From Chloroflexi bacterium GWC2_73_18 (lineage in GTDB: Bacteria; Chloroflexota; Limnocylindria; Limnocylindrales; CSP1-4), in contig MGMJ01000014.1 of NCBI GenBank assembly GCA_001794945.1, forward strand, positions 1 through 37,254: a DNA stretch of 37,254 nucleotides, given 5' to 3'. The notes below the pieces were generated by a model. The model saw nothing but the letters and a program-made list of their open reading frames with translations, had not been told where the DNA came from and ran no database searches. Each line of letters starts with the position of its first letter. The first letter of the stretch is position 1. Position numbers and translations under genes: made by a program. This document shows positions 24,152-31,886 of the stretch, piece by piece.

Positions 24152-24157
24152 AGTGTA
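24152..24157 (-). promoter_or_regulatory. -10 box TACACT, leaderless operon promoter
   Basis: Minus-strand TACACT, then 7 nt, then ATG 24144 of the flavin reductase. It probably drives 24144 down to 21931. Confidence 0.45.
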
Positions 24158-24189
24158 GTCGGAGCGAGCGGTCGGTCCCGCGCAGCGCC

Positions 24190-24195
24190 TATCAT
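24190..24195 (+). promoter_or_regulatory. -10 box TATCAT before the methyltransferase
   Basis: TATCAT lies 28 nt upstream of ATG 24224, with GGGAGGAGG as ribosome site in between. This is a leadered promoter, divergent from the leaderless one at 24152-24157. Confidence 0.4.
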
Positions 24196-24223
24196 CGCCG
24201 CCATCCAACCGCGGGAGGAGGCG

Positions 24224-24841
24224 ATGCCGGGCGCCTGGTTCTACAACCTGATCTACCGCTTCGGCGCGCCGTGGGAGGGTGGCCCGCGCCCGGAGCTGGT
24301 CGAGCTGGTGAACTCCGGGGTCCTGGCGCCGGCGACGCTTCCGCCGGGCCGGGCGGTCGACCTGGGCTGCGGTAGCGGTGCCAACGCCGTCTTCCTGGCC
24401 GAGCACGGCTTCACGGCGACCGGCATCGACTTCTCACCGGTCGCCCTGCGTAAGGCGACGCGGCTGGCGGCGACCCGTGGCGTGGCCGAGCGGACGCACT
24501 GGGTCCACGGCGATCTCACCGCGCCGTCCGTCCCGGGCGCCGAGGGCCCGTTCGACCTGCTCGTCGACTACGGCACGCTCGACGACCTCGGGGCCGACGG
24601 ACGCCGCGCCATGGCGGAGCTGGCGACGCGGCTCGCCCGTCCCGGCGCGAAGTTCCTCCTCTGGTGCTTCTACGCCGCGCCCGAAGAGCTGCCACGAATC
24701 AGCTTCAGCGGCCCGTCCAGGCTCTCGCCGGCGATCGCCCCGGGCGAGGAGACGGCGCTCTTCGGCGACGCCTTCGAGATCGAGCGCCTCCCGGAACCCT
24801 CGCGCGGCCCCTACGCCTGCTTCCTGATGACGCGCCGGTAG
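24224..24841 (+). CDS. Class I SAM-dependent methyltransferase (small-molecule type)
   Basis: 205 residues. GGGAGGAGG ends a few nt before ATG 24224. SAM-binding motif I is AVDLGCGSGANAVFLAEHG (about residues 45-63), followed by GIDFSPVALRKA (acidic ribose contact) and FDLLVDYGTLDDL. The start WFYNLIYRFGAPWEGGPRPEL recalls thiopurine-methyltransferase/tellurite-resistance-like enzymes of metabolism rather than rRNA methylases. The substrate is unknown. It is divergent from the flavin reductase operon. Confidence 0.88.
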   Translation: MPGAWFYNLIYRFGAPWEGGPRPELVELVNSGVLAPATLPPGRAVDLGCGSGANAVFLAEHGFTATGIDFSPVALRKATRLAATRGVAERTHWVHGDLTAPSVPGAEGPFDLLVDYGTLDDLGADGRRAMAELATRLARPGAKFLLWCFYAAPEELPRISFSGPSRLSPAIAPGEETALFGDAFEIERLPEPSRGPYACFLMTRR

Positions 24842-24865
24842 CGGGCCCGATGAGTGGAGACTGAT

Positions 24866-24881
24866 GCCCCCCGCGGGGGGC
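24866..24881. terminator. Perfect 16-bp GC palindrome after the methyltransferase
   Basis: GCCCCCCGCGGGGGGC starts 25 bp after the stop. It has no loop as written and no following T-run, so it is not a classical intrinsic terminator. It could still form a strong stem with an inner loop of a few bases. Confidence 0.3.
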
Positions 24882-24914
24882 CGCGGCGCGCTGGTAGGGA
24901 AGTGGCATTCGCCG

Positions 24915-25059
24915 CGGGGGAACGCCGCCGCCTGCGGGGCTCGGTCTTCGCTTCCCGTCGAACGGTACGTCGGCGAGCGCTCCGACGCGCGCTTCAGCCA
25001 CGGCCTGTGCCCCGACTGCATACCCGGAGTACGCGGATCTGGCAGACGCGGAGGCGTGA
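24915..25059 (+). pseudogene. C-terminal fragment of a sensor/response-regulator-type gene
   Basis: PVERYVGERSDARFSHGLCP, then DC, then after a frame change YPEYADLADAEA and a stop at 25057-25059. This is the well-known C-terminal tail of many PAS/GAF-sensor and response-regulator proteins (E-x-Y...FSHG-x-CP-x-C...LYPEY). The upstream part of the tail and any sensor domain are missing or unreadable, and a few bases are lost between the second Cys and YPEY. I judge it a relic left by recombination. The clear part is about 24954-25059; the left limit is uncertain. Confidence 0.5.
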
Positions 25060-25082
25060 CGTCCGCTGGGTCCGGCCGCGCT

Positions 25083-25138
25083 GGTCGGCGCAGGGAGCGG
25101 CCACGGGGCCGGTCGGCGCGGGGAGCGACCACGGACGC
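25083..25138. repeat. 28-bp tandem repeat (2 units)
   Basis: Two copies of a 28-bp unit beginning GGTCGGCGC (25083-25110 and 25111-25138) with a few mismatches. They directly precede the left arm of element I. Confidence 0.7.
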
Positions 25139-25140
25139 CA

Positions 25141-25257
25141 TCGTGCCACTGTGATTGGCAGAAGCGGCAGCGGCGGTAGGGCCGGGCGGCGGAGTGGGCC
25201 GTTCCGAGGACGATCGACGCTCACGACCGACCGGACCTGCCACGGGGAGTGGCACGA
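25141..25257. repeat. Family-3 paired-arm element I (117 bp)
   Basis: Left arm 25141-25167 reads TCGTGCCACT, 5 nt, TGGCAG, 3 nt, CGG. The reverse complement of 25231-25257 reads TCGTGCCACT, 5 nt, TGGCAG, then CGG after a short difference. Each arm can fold on itself (TGCCA with TGGCA; TGCCAC with GTGGCA in the right arm). The left arm also matches the left arm of element H at 31667 (TGCCACTG, 4 nt, TGGCAGAA). It lies in the convergent gap before aspA. Nothing else is seen up to 25339. Confidence 0.65.
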
Positions 25258-25339
25258 GGAGTACCGGCGGCTCGGGCCCGCTTCGGCGGGCCGCCCCCCG
25301 CCCCGTCGCTCGGGTCCGGCTCCTCCAGGAGACCTCCGG

Positions 25340-26923
25340 CTACCCGCCCGTCCCGATCGGACCGGTCGGCGGCTCGTAGCCCTCCGGCATCCGCGGCGTG
25401 AAGCGGAAGCCACCCGCCACGCCCGGCTCGGTCAGCTCGCGCGGCGCGAGGATCTGGTCGAGCTCCTCGGCGGTGAAGATCCCCTTCTCCAGGATGAGCT
25501 GGCGGATCGTCTTGCCGGTTCGCACCGCCTCCTTCGAGATGTCCGCCGCCAGCGCGTAGCCGAGGTACGGCGCGAGCGGCGTCGCCAGCGCGCTCGACTC
25601 CTCCATCAGCAGCGCGCAGCGCTCCCGGTCGACAGTGATACCGCTGACGCAGAACTGGGCGAAGGCGCGGGTCATGTTGGCGAGCATCTGGAGCGACTCG
25701 AGCGTGTCGTAGGCGATCATCGGCATCATGACGTTGAGCTCGAGCTGCCCGGCCGAGGCGGCCCAGGCGACGCCCAGGTCGTTGCCGATCACGTGGAAGC
25801 AGACCATGGAGAGCGTCTCGGCCATGACCGGGTTGACCTTGCCGGGCATGATCGAGGAGCCGGGCTGGACCGCCGGCAGGGCGATCTCGGCGAAGCCGGT
25901 GCGTGGCCCGGACGAGAGGAGGCGCAGGTCCTCCGACAGCTTGATCAGGTCGACGGCGAGACCGCGCAGGGCCGCCGAGACCTCGACCATGGGGCGCATC
26001 GACTGGGTCGCCTGGACGAGCGACTCGGCCGTCCGCAGCTCGTGGCCGGTCTGCTCCGACAGGTAGCGGATCACCAGCTCGATGTAGCGCGGCTCGGCGT
26101 TGAGCCCCGTCCCCACCGCCGTCGCGCCGATGTTCTGCTCCTTCGCCGACTCCGCGGCGGAGCCGATGTTCGTGCGCGCCCGCCGCAGGGTGAGCGCCCA
26201 GGCGGCGAACTCCTGGCCGAGGCGGATCGGGACCGCGTCCTGCATGTGCGTGCGGCCCGACTTGAGGACGTCGTCGAACTCGGCCGCCTTGGCGTCGAGG
26301 GCGGCGATCAACTCGTCGAGGGCGGGCAGCAGGTCGCGCACCAGGTCGAGCGTGGCGACGCGCATCGCGGTGGGGATGACGTCGTTGGTCGACTGCGCCA
26401 TGTTGACGTGGTCGTTGGGGGAGACGCGCCGGTAGTCGCCGCGGTGGGTCGCCGCCTGCTCGGGCGTCTCGCCGGCGTCGAGGGCGAGGAGCTCGATGGC
26501 GCGGTTGGCGAGCACCTCGTTGGTGTTCATGTTGTGGCTCGTGCCGGCGCCCGAGCCGTAGGGGTCGACGACGAAGCTGCCGATCAGCTCACCGGTCCTG
26601 GGTGTCGCCGCCTCGCCGGTGGCGAGCGCCTCGTCCGCGGCGCGCACGATCGCGTCGTGCAGATGGTCGGGGAGGCGCCCCGTGGCGTGGTTGGCGCGCG
26701 CCGCCGCCTTCTTCACCTGGAGGAGGCCGCGAATCATGGCCGGGTGCGGACCGCGGCGGCCGCTGATCGGGAAATTTACGACGGCGCGGGCGGTCTGGAC
26801 GCCGTGGTAGGCGTCGGCCGGGACCTCGAGCCAGCCGAGCGGGTCCTTCTCGATGCGGAGACCGGGGCGGGGGGTCGGTGGTTGCGCCGGGCTCGCGCGG
26901 GTCGATGTCGTCATGCTCGTCAT
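25340..26923 (-). CDS. aspA: Aspartate ammonia-lyase (fumarase II superfamily)
   Basis: 527 residues, slightly longer than typical AspA (about 470) because of a 20-residue N-terminal and a C-terminal extension. Signature GSSIMPGKVNPVMAE is intact, as are DAYHGVQTARAVVNFPISG, GTSHNMNTNEVLANRA, SPNDHVNMAQSTNDV and HMQDAVPIRLGQEF. The HGVQT...NFPISG and QDAVP features favour aspartase over class II fumarase. It interconverts L-aspartate with fumarate and ammonia in the cytoplasm. ATG 26923 is chosen; an in-frame ATG follows at 26914, and neither has a clear ribosome site. Element D lies in its upstream region. Confidence 0.88.
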   Translation of the reverse strand: MTSMTTSTRASPAQPPTPRPGLRIEKDPLGWLEVPADAYHGVQTARAVVNFPISGRRGPHPAMIRGLLQVKKAAARANHATGRLPDHLHDAIVRAADEALATGEAATPRTGELIGSFVVDPYGSGAGTSHNMNTNEVLANRAIELLALDAGETPEQAATHRGDYRRVSPNDHVNMAQSTNDVIPTAMRVATLDLVRDLLPALDELIAALDAKAAEFDDVLKSGRTHMQDAVPIRLGQEFAAWALTLRRARTNIGSAAESAKEQNIGATAVGTGLNAEPRYIELVIRYLSEQTGHELRTAESLVQATQSMRPMVEVSAALRGLAVDLIKLSEDLRLLSSGPRTGFAEIALPAVQPGSSIMPGKVNPVMAETLSMVCFHVIGNDLGVAWAASAGQLELNVMMPMIAYDTLESLQMLANMTRAFAQFCVSGITVDRERCALLMEESSALATPLAPYLGYALAADISKEAVRTGKTIRQLILEKGIFTAEELDQILAPRELTEPGVAGGFRFTPRMPEGYEPPTGPIGTGG

Positions 26924-26991
26924 TGTCGGCGTGCGCTCGCCGCGAGTCCAGTCGTCGTCCTCCCCCGGCGGATCCCGCGGCTCTGCTCCGT

Positions 26992-27189
26992 TTACGACTG
27001 TCCGTCGTTCGACGAATGGTCCCGCGTCGCCGGCCACCGGAGACGTGCCGCCGGATGCCCGCCGGCGGACCCATACCGCCGCGCGTCCCTCGTGGGTCGA
27101 TCGGATCGGGCCTCCGGGGGCCGCTCATCGCCGGCCGCGCGGCCGCCTCCCGTGTCAGAGCCGGTTCGTCGAACGAGCACCGATCGTAA
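26992..27189. repeat. Family-1 paired-arm element D (198 bp)
   Basis: Left arm 26992-27016 contains TTACGAC and CCGTCGTTCGACGAA. The inverted right arm 27165-27189, read as reverse complement, has TTACGA and CTCGTTCGACGAA with a changed middle. The interior contains CCGCCGG...CCGGCGG. It fills most of the 329-bp gap between the divergent aspA and 27253 genes, so it sits across their control region. Confidence 0.75.
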
Positions 27190-27237
27190 ACCTGCGGCAA
27201 CGGGCTGGCGAGCGGGTCGGGCAGCCCCCGGGCCAGT

Positions 27238-27243
27238 TACAAT
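27238..27243 (+). promoter_or_regulatory. -10 box TACAAT, leaderless start of 27253 gene
   Basis: TACAAT then 9 nt then ATG 27253, with no ribosome site. Confidence 0.45.
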
Positions 27244-27252
27244 CGCCAGCCG

Positions 27253-28062
27253 ATGTCGACGCTGCCCGGGGCCCGAGCCGAGCCGAACGAGCGCGCCGCC
27301 CCCACGCCTGCCACGGCCGCCCATCCACGTGCGCTGATCCCGCGACCCGAGCGCGTCACCCTCGCCGCCACTGCTCCCGCCATCGACGAGCTCTTCGCCT
27401 TCATGCGCGACGCCGAGCGGCGTTTCGCGACGCTGCGGATGCGGATCGTCGACCGGCGCGAGACGGCGGCCGGGCCGCGGACGAGCACGATCGAGCTGTG
27501 GCTGCGCCACCCCGAGCGAGCGAAGGTGATCACCACGACCGAGGGCGAGGACGGTCGGCCGGTCTACGAGGTCTGGCTCTCCGATGGCGAGCACGTCCGC
27601 ACCTACGACGCGGCCACCAGGGTGACGACCCTGCGCCTGCACCGCCACATCCCGGAGGGGATCGACGACCCGGATCTCCCTGCCACCTCCCGCGTCTACG
27701 CGCCCGTCACGGAGCTGCCGATGGAGTCGCTCCCCGAGGCGTTCGTCCATCCGCAGGGCCTGACGCGCAACGTCCTGGCGAGCGGCCCCGTGGCGCTCGT
27801 CGGCCAGGCGACGATCGCCGGCCGCGAGGCGCTTCTGCTCGAGGCGCGCCACCCTCGCGCCAGCCACCGCGAGAACGACCGCGCCGACCGCTCGATCCTC
27901 GTCGGGGTCGATCGGGCGACCGGCGTCGTCATGCTGCTGGAGGAACGGACCGGCGACGCGGTCGCGCGGCGAGCCGAGGTCACCTACCTGGAGCCCGACG
28001 CGCCGATCGCCGACGACGTCTTCACGGTCCACGTCCCCGCCGACGCGAAACGGATCTTCTGA
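27253..28062 (+). CDS. LolA/RseB-like lipoprotein-binding-fold protein
   Basis: 269 residues. After a 35-residue polar N-terminus, the protein has the pattern of the LolA/RseB half-barrel: IDELFAFMRDAERRFATLRMRIVDRRE, alternating strands (TIELWLRHPERAKVITTT, EVWLSDGEHVRTYDAAT) and a C-terminal half with GREALLLEARHP and LVGVDRATGVVMLLEERTGD, ending FTVHVPADAKRIF. I see no Sec signal or lipobox, so export is uncertain unless the start is wrong. The fold binds lipids or membrane-stress signals in other bacteria; the role here is unknown. Confidence 0.7.
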   Translation: MSTLPGARAEPNERAAPTPATAAHPRALIPRPERVTLAATAPAIDELFAFMRDAERRFATLRMRIVDRRETAAGPRTSTIELWLRHPERAKVITTTEGEDGRPVYEVWLSDGEHVRTYDAATRVTTLRLHRHIPEGIDDPDLPATSRVYAPVTELPMESLPEAFVHPQGLTRNVLASGPVALVGQATIAGREALLLEARHPRASHRENDRADRSILVGVDRATGVVMLLEERTGDAVARRAEVTYLEPDAPIADDVFTVHVPADAKRIF

Positions 28063-28101
28063 GAGCGCGGGGGGCGCCCACGCGGCGCCGGGGGTGACGC
28101 C

Positions 28102-28260
28102 GGCCGCCGAATCGACCGGCGGCCGAAGGCCGATTCGACTGGCGGCGGCCCCGTCGGGTGGGCTATAGTCCCCCGCATACCCGCGTCCCACGTCGGTCGC
28201 CAACGCGCGCGCAGTGAGGAGGAGGACGCCCGCACCGACAGCCCGGCCGGCTGACCGGCC
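28102..28260 (+). promoter_or_regulatory. Structured upstream region and possible promoter of the permease
   Basis: GGCCGCC (28102-28108) and GGCGGCC (28118-28124) form a hairpin. CGAATCG (28108-28114) can instead pair with CGATTCG (28131-28137), so two folds exclude each other. A TATAGT -10-like box lies at 28164-28169 without a good -35. A transcript from there would have a leader of about 210 nt containing GGCCGG CUGA CCGGCC (28245-28260). It may regulate the permease and ligase genes; no known riboswitch is recognised. Nothing else is seen in 28063-28386 but the ribosome site of the permease. Confidence 0.3.
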
Positions 28261-28386
28261 ATCCCGCGGCCGTGGCGGTTCGCGGCGCGCGCCCCCGCGG
28301 TCATCCCGGCGCCCCGGCTCCCTGGGAGGGGAAGCCTTGGGCGGCGCCGGTCAACCAGGAGATCATCCAGATCGAGGGAGGTTTCG

Positions 28387-30102
28387 ATGCTCGGAGGTCC
28401 CACACCGCAGGATCGCCAACAGGCCATCGCCCAGGACATCAGGGAGCTGCACGGCCTGGGCTACGCGCAGGAGCTGTTCCGCTCGATGGGCGGCTTCAGC
28501 AACTTCGCCATCAGCTTCAGCATCATCTCGATCCTCACCGGCGCGATCATCCTCTACGACTACGGGCTCGCCTGGGGAGGAACCGCGGCGAGCCTGATCG
28601 GCTGGCCTCTCGTCACCATCTTCGTCCTCGCCATCGCCGCCGCCATGGCGGAGGTCGCCTCGGCCTACCCGACCGCCGGCGGCCTCTACTACTGGGCGAG
28701 CAAGATGAAGAACAAGGACTGGGGCTGGTGGACCGCCTGGCTCAACCTGGGCGGCCAGATCGCCATCGTCGCCGGCATCAACTTCGCCGCTGCCGCCTTC
28801 ATCAACGGGACGATCATCGACAAGATCTTCGGCGGCACCTTCAACACCGCGACCTTCGGACCCATCTCCGGCCAGGTCGTCACCATGGGCGTCCTGATGC
28901 TCGTCCAGTTGGTCCTCAACATCGGCGGCATCCGGGTCGTCGCCTTCCTCAACGACCTGTCGGTCTGGTGGCACATCGTCTTCGTCGTCGCCATCGCCGT
29001 CGCGCTTTTCCTCTTCGGCACGCAGTGGACGACGACCACCAATCCCGACATCGTCCTCTTCTCGACGACGCCGCTCGATACCGTCGGCTCGTGGGCGAAC
29101 AGCTGGCCGATCGACTGCTGGATCGACGATCCGAGCAGCTGCCTGGTCAACATCGGCTTCCCGGCGGCAAGCCAGTACCCGGTGCTCTTCGGTTTCCTGC
29201 CGGTCGCCTTCTTCTTCAGCCTCCTGCAGGCCAACTGGACCTATACCGGCTACGACGCCTCGGCCCACGTCGCCGAGGAGACGATCGGCGCGCGGCTCGG
29301 TTCCGCGTGGGGCGTCTTCCTCTCGGTCGCCGTCTCGGCGATCGTCGGTTACATCGTCCTCTTCGCGCTGACGCTCCACCTGCCGGACATGAGCACGCTC
29401 TTCCCCAAGGAACTGACCGACGAGACGTTCCCCGCGTCGAGCCAGTACTACTTCGGTGGCGGCGTTGCCGTCATCTCCATCCTCGAGACGAACCTGGAGG
29501 CCCTGGGCAGCTGGTTCGGCGCCGCGATCGCAGTGGCGATGAGCCTCTGCGGCCTCTCCTCCATCGCCTCGGCCGGCCGGATGCTCTTCGCCTTCAGCCG
29601 CGACGACGGGATCCCCGGCAGCCGCTGGCTCAAGAAGGTCTCGCACCGCTACCGGACCCCAGCCAACTCGCTCGGTGCGATCGTCGTCTTCTCGTGGCTC
29701 TTCACGGCCGCGGCCTTCATGGTCGGCGGCGGCGTGGCGATCGTCGTCGTGACGGCCATCAGCACGATCCTGCTCTACGCCGCCTACGGCGTGGTGATCT
29801 ACCTCGGCCTGACGACGAGCGAGTGGCGGAGTCACCAGGTCTGGAGCCTGGGCCGCTGGTCGAGGCCGGTCGCCTGGGCCGCCCTCTTCTGGACGGCCGT
29901 CCTGATGGTCCTGTTCGCCTTCCCGACCTCGGGCAACATCAGCTGGCCGTTCATGGTCGGCTTCTTCGTCTTCCTCCTCGTCTACTACTACGCCTGGGCG
30001 AAGAAGCGCTTCATGGGCCCGCACATCATGGGTCGCGAGGCGGAGCTGACCGAGATCGAGCGCGAGTTCGAGGAGGCGGCGGAGCACCTGCGAGAGGCGT
30101 AG
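28387..30102 (+). CDS. APC-superfamily amino acid/amine permease
   Basis: 571 residues with about 12 membrane helices. GGGAGG lies just before ATG 28387. APC-family marks: LFRSMGGFSNFAISFSIISI in the first helix, AEVASAYPTAGGLYYWAS after the second and YTGYDASAHVAEET in the sixth-to-seventh region. These resemble the eukaryotic/bacterial GABA and choline-type permeases (BAT1/UGA4-like) within APC. A long external loop (about residues 225-265, containing two Cys) is unusual. It precedes a glutamine-synthetase-family ligase and an SDR gene, which suggests uptake of an amine, polyamine or GABA-like substrate. Confidence 0.9.
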   Translation: MLGGPTPQDRQQAIAQDIRELHGLGYAQELFRSMGGFSNFAISFSIISILTGAIILYDYGLAWGGTAASLIGWPLVTIFVLAIAAAMAEVASAYPTAGGLYYWASKMKNKDWGWWTAWLNLGGQIAIVAGINFAAAAFINGTIIDKIFGGTFNTATFGPISGQVVTMGVLMLVQLVLNIGGIRVVAFLNDLSVWWHIVFVVAIAVALFLFGTQWTTTTNPDIVLFSTTPLDTVGSWANSWPIDCWIDDPSSCLVNIGFPAASQYPVLFGFLPVAFFFSLLQANWTYTGYDASAHVAEETIGARLGSAWGVFLSVAVSAIVGYIVLFALTLHLPDMSTLFPKELTDETFPASSQYYFGGGVAVISILETNLEALGSWFGAAIAVAMSLCGLSSIASAGRMLFAFSRDDGIPGSRWLKKVSHRYRTPANSLGAIVVFSWLFTAAAFMVGGGVAIVVVTAISTILLYAAYGVVIYLGLTTSEWRSHQVWSLGRWSRPVAWAALFWTAVLMVLFAFPTSGNISWPFMVGFFVFLLVYYYAWAKKRFMGPHIMGREAELTEIEREFEEAAEHLREA

Positions 30103-30127
30103 TCACCGTCCCTTCCCACCAGCTAGA

Positions 30128-30160
30128 CGAGGGCCGGCCGGCTCGTCCGGCCGGCCCTCG
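30128..30160 (+). terminator. Strong GC hairpin between permease and ligase genes
   Basis: A perfect 14-bp stem CGAGGGCCGGCCGG / CCGGCCGGCCCTCG with loop CTCGT starts 26 bp after the permease stop. No T-run follows, so it may terminate poorly, attenuate, or protect the upstream mRNA and set different levels for the two genes. Confidence 0.55.
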
Positions 30161-30217
30161 CGTCGTCATCGACAGGCGCATCATTCGTCGTCAGCGGAGG
30201 CAGGTCGAAGGAGCACC

Positions 30218-31621
30218 ATGAGCGAGCACGCGACACGCGGGGGCGGCCACGCCGAGCCGCCCGAGCTCGAGCAACTGCGCTCGAAGGTCCGTTCGGGGGA
30301 GGTCGACACGATCGTCGTCGCCCTCACCGACATGCAGGGCCGGCTGATGGGGAAACGCGTCCAGGGCCAGGCGTTCCTCGACGGGGTGATCGACCACGGC
30401 GCCCACTTCTGCACCTACCTGCTGGGCACCGACATGGAGATGAACACCCCGGACGGGTACAAGCTGATGAACTGGGAGACCGGCTACGGCGACTGGGTCA
30501 TGGAGCCGGTCTGGTCGTCGCTCCGCTACCTCCCCTGGCTGGAGAAGACGGCCTTCGTCCTTTCCGACACGGTCGACGGGGAGACGCATGCCGAGATCCC
30601 CATCTCGCCGCGCTCGATCCTGAAGCGCCAGTTCGAGAAGGCGCAGGCGATGGGTCTCCGCCCGCTGGCCGGCTCGGAGCTCGAGTTCTACGTCCTCAAG
30701 GACTCCTTCGAGGAGATGCACCGCAAGGGCTACGTCGGGATCGAGACGGTCGGCTACTACAACGAGGACTACCACCTCCTCCAGGCGGCCAAGCTCGAGC
30801 CGCTCTACCGGCAGCTGCGCAACCAGATGGTCGCGGCGCGGATCCCGGTGGAGTTCTCCAAGGGCGAGGCGGCCAACAGCCAGCACGAGATCAACATCCA
30901 CTACTCGGACGTCCTCGAGCAGGCCGACCGGACCGCCCTCTTCAAGCACGGGGCCAAGGAGATCGCCTGGCAAAACGGCTACGGGATCACCTTCATGGCC
31001 AAGCCCGACCACACCTGGACCGGCTCGAGCGGCCACATCCACATCTCGCTCTGGTCGCCCGACGGCGAGACGGCACTCTTCCCGGAGCCCGGCGCGCAGC
31101 CCCATGGCATGTCGGCGGTGATGCGCCAGTTCCTGGGCGGCGTCATGAAGTACGCCCGCGAGCTGGCCGTCTTCATCGCCCCGACCGTCAACTCGTACAA
31201 GCGCTACGCGGTGGCGAGCTGGGCCCCCGTCAACGTGACGTGGGGGCGCGACAACCGGACGACCGGGTTCCGCATCGTGGGGCACGGGAACGGGCTCCAC
31301 ATCGAGGAGCGCCTGCCGGGCGGCGACATGAACCCGTACCTCGCCTTCGCCGCGGTGCTGGGCGCGGGGCTGCGCGGCATCGAGCAGGGGATCGAGCCGC
31401 CGGCCGAGACGAAGGGGAACGGCTACGTGGCGACCGGCTGCGACCGGATGCCGCGGGCGCTGTACGAGGCGATCCACGTCCTCGAGGAGAGCCGGGCCGC
31501 CCGGGAGATCTTCGGCGACGACGTGATCGACCACTACCTCAACTACGCGCGCGTCGAGCAGGAGACCTACGACGCGATCGTCCACCCCTGGGACCGCGCG
31601 CGCTACCTCGAGCGGGGATAG
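30218..31621 (+). CDS. Glutamine synthetase family ligase (gamma-glutamylamine synthetase-like)
   Basis: 467 residues. The start is supported by GAAGGAG 5-8 nt upstream. GS fold: N-terminal beta-grasp (DTIVVALTDMQGRLMGKRVQG), catalytic metal Glu in GSELEFYVLK, EFSKGEAANSQHEINIHYSD, GSSGHIHISLW, then NSYKRY and EERLPGGDMNPYLAFAAVL. The sequence departs from GlnA (SQHEIN instead of the usual GPGQHE, and no adenylylation Tyr loop), so I read it as a GlnA-like/PuuA-type enzyme joining glutamate to an amine rather than housekeeping GlnA. The permease upstream and the SDR downstream support an amine-use pathway. The exact substrate is unknown. Confidence 0.85.
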   Translation: MSEHATRGGGHAEPPELEQLRSKVRSGEVDTIVVALTDMQGRLMGKRVQGQAFLDGVIDHGAHFCTYLLGTDMEMNTPDGYKLMNWETGYGDWVMEPVWSSLRYLPWLEKTAFVLSDTVDGETHAEIPISPRSILKRQFEKAQAMGLRPLAGSELEFYVLKDSFEEMHRKGYVGIETVGYYNEDYHLLQAAKLEPLYRQLRNQMVAARIPVEFSKGEAANSQHEINIHYSDVLEQADRTALFKHGAKEIAWQNGYGITFMAKPDHTWTGSSGHIHISLWSPDGETALFPEPGAQPHGMSAVMRQFLGGVMKYARELAVFIAPTVNSYKRYAVASWAPVNVTWGRDNRTTGFRIVGHGNGLHIEERLPGGDMNPYLAFAAVLGAGLRGIEQGIEPPAETKGNGYVATGCDRMPRALYEAIHVLEESRAAREIFGDDVIDHYLNYARVEQETYDAIVHPWDRARYLERG

Positions 31622-31666
31622 GGGCGGCGCGGGCGACCCGGTCCGAGCGCGGGTGCCCGACGCCGA

Positions 31667-31779
31667 TGCCACTGGCAGTGGCAGAACGGGCCCATCCTGA
31701 GCGCGGCCGGTGATCCGAACGGGAGGCTCGTTGCCCACATCACGCTCGATTCGTGCCGATCCTGCCACTACCACTGGTA
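31667..31779. repeat. Family-3 paired-arm element H (113 bp)
   Basis: The left arm 31667-31690 contains the perfect odd palindrome CCACTG G CAGTGG followed by CAGAACGGG. The reverse complement of 31756-31779 matches it at 18 of 24 positions (shared AGTGGCAG). It lies between the ligase stop and the SDR start. Its left arm resembles that of element I, 6.5 kb away. Nothing else is seen in 31622-31886 except the SDR ribosome site. Confidence 0.65.
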
Positions 31780-31886
31780 ACCACCGCCACGTGGCGGCCC
31801 GCGGCGCTCCGCCGCCCGCGGCTCGCGACGCGAGCCCACCGCCGGCCTGGCGATTCGCCGGGCCCGAGGAAAGGAACGACGGACCC

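Noticed and set aside
24952-24973. A stretch resembling a family-1 right arm (CCGTCGAACG then GGTACGTCG)
   Set aside because: It falls inside the readable sensor relic (LPVERYVGE) and has no inverted partner at the right distance, so the match is best explained by coding sequence.
28177-28386. A known riboswitch in the permease leader
   Set aside because: I looked for guanidine, glycine, glutamine and SAM riboswitch signatures by eye and saw no convincing match; only generic GC hairpins remain.
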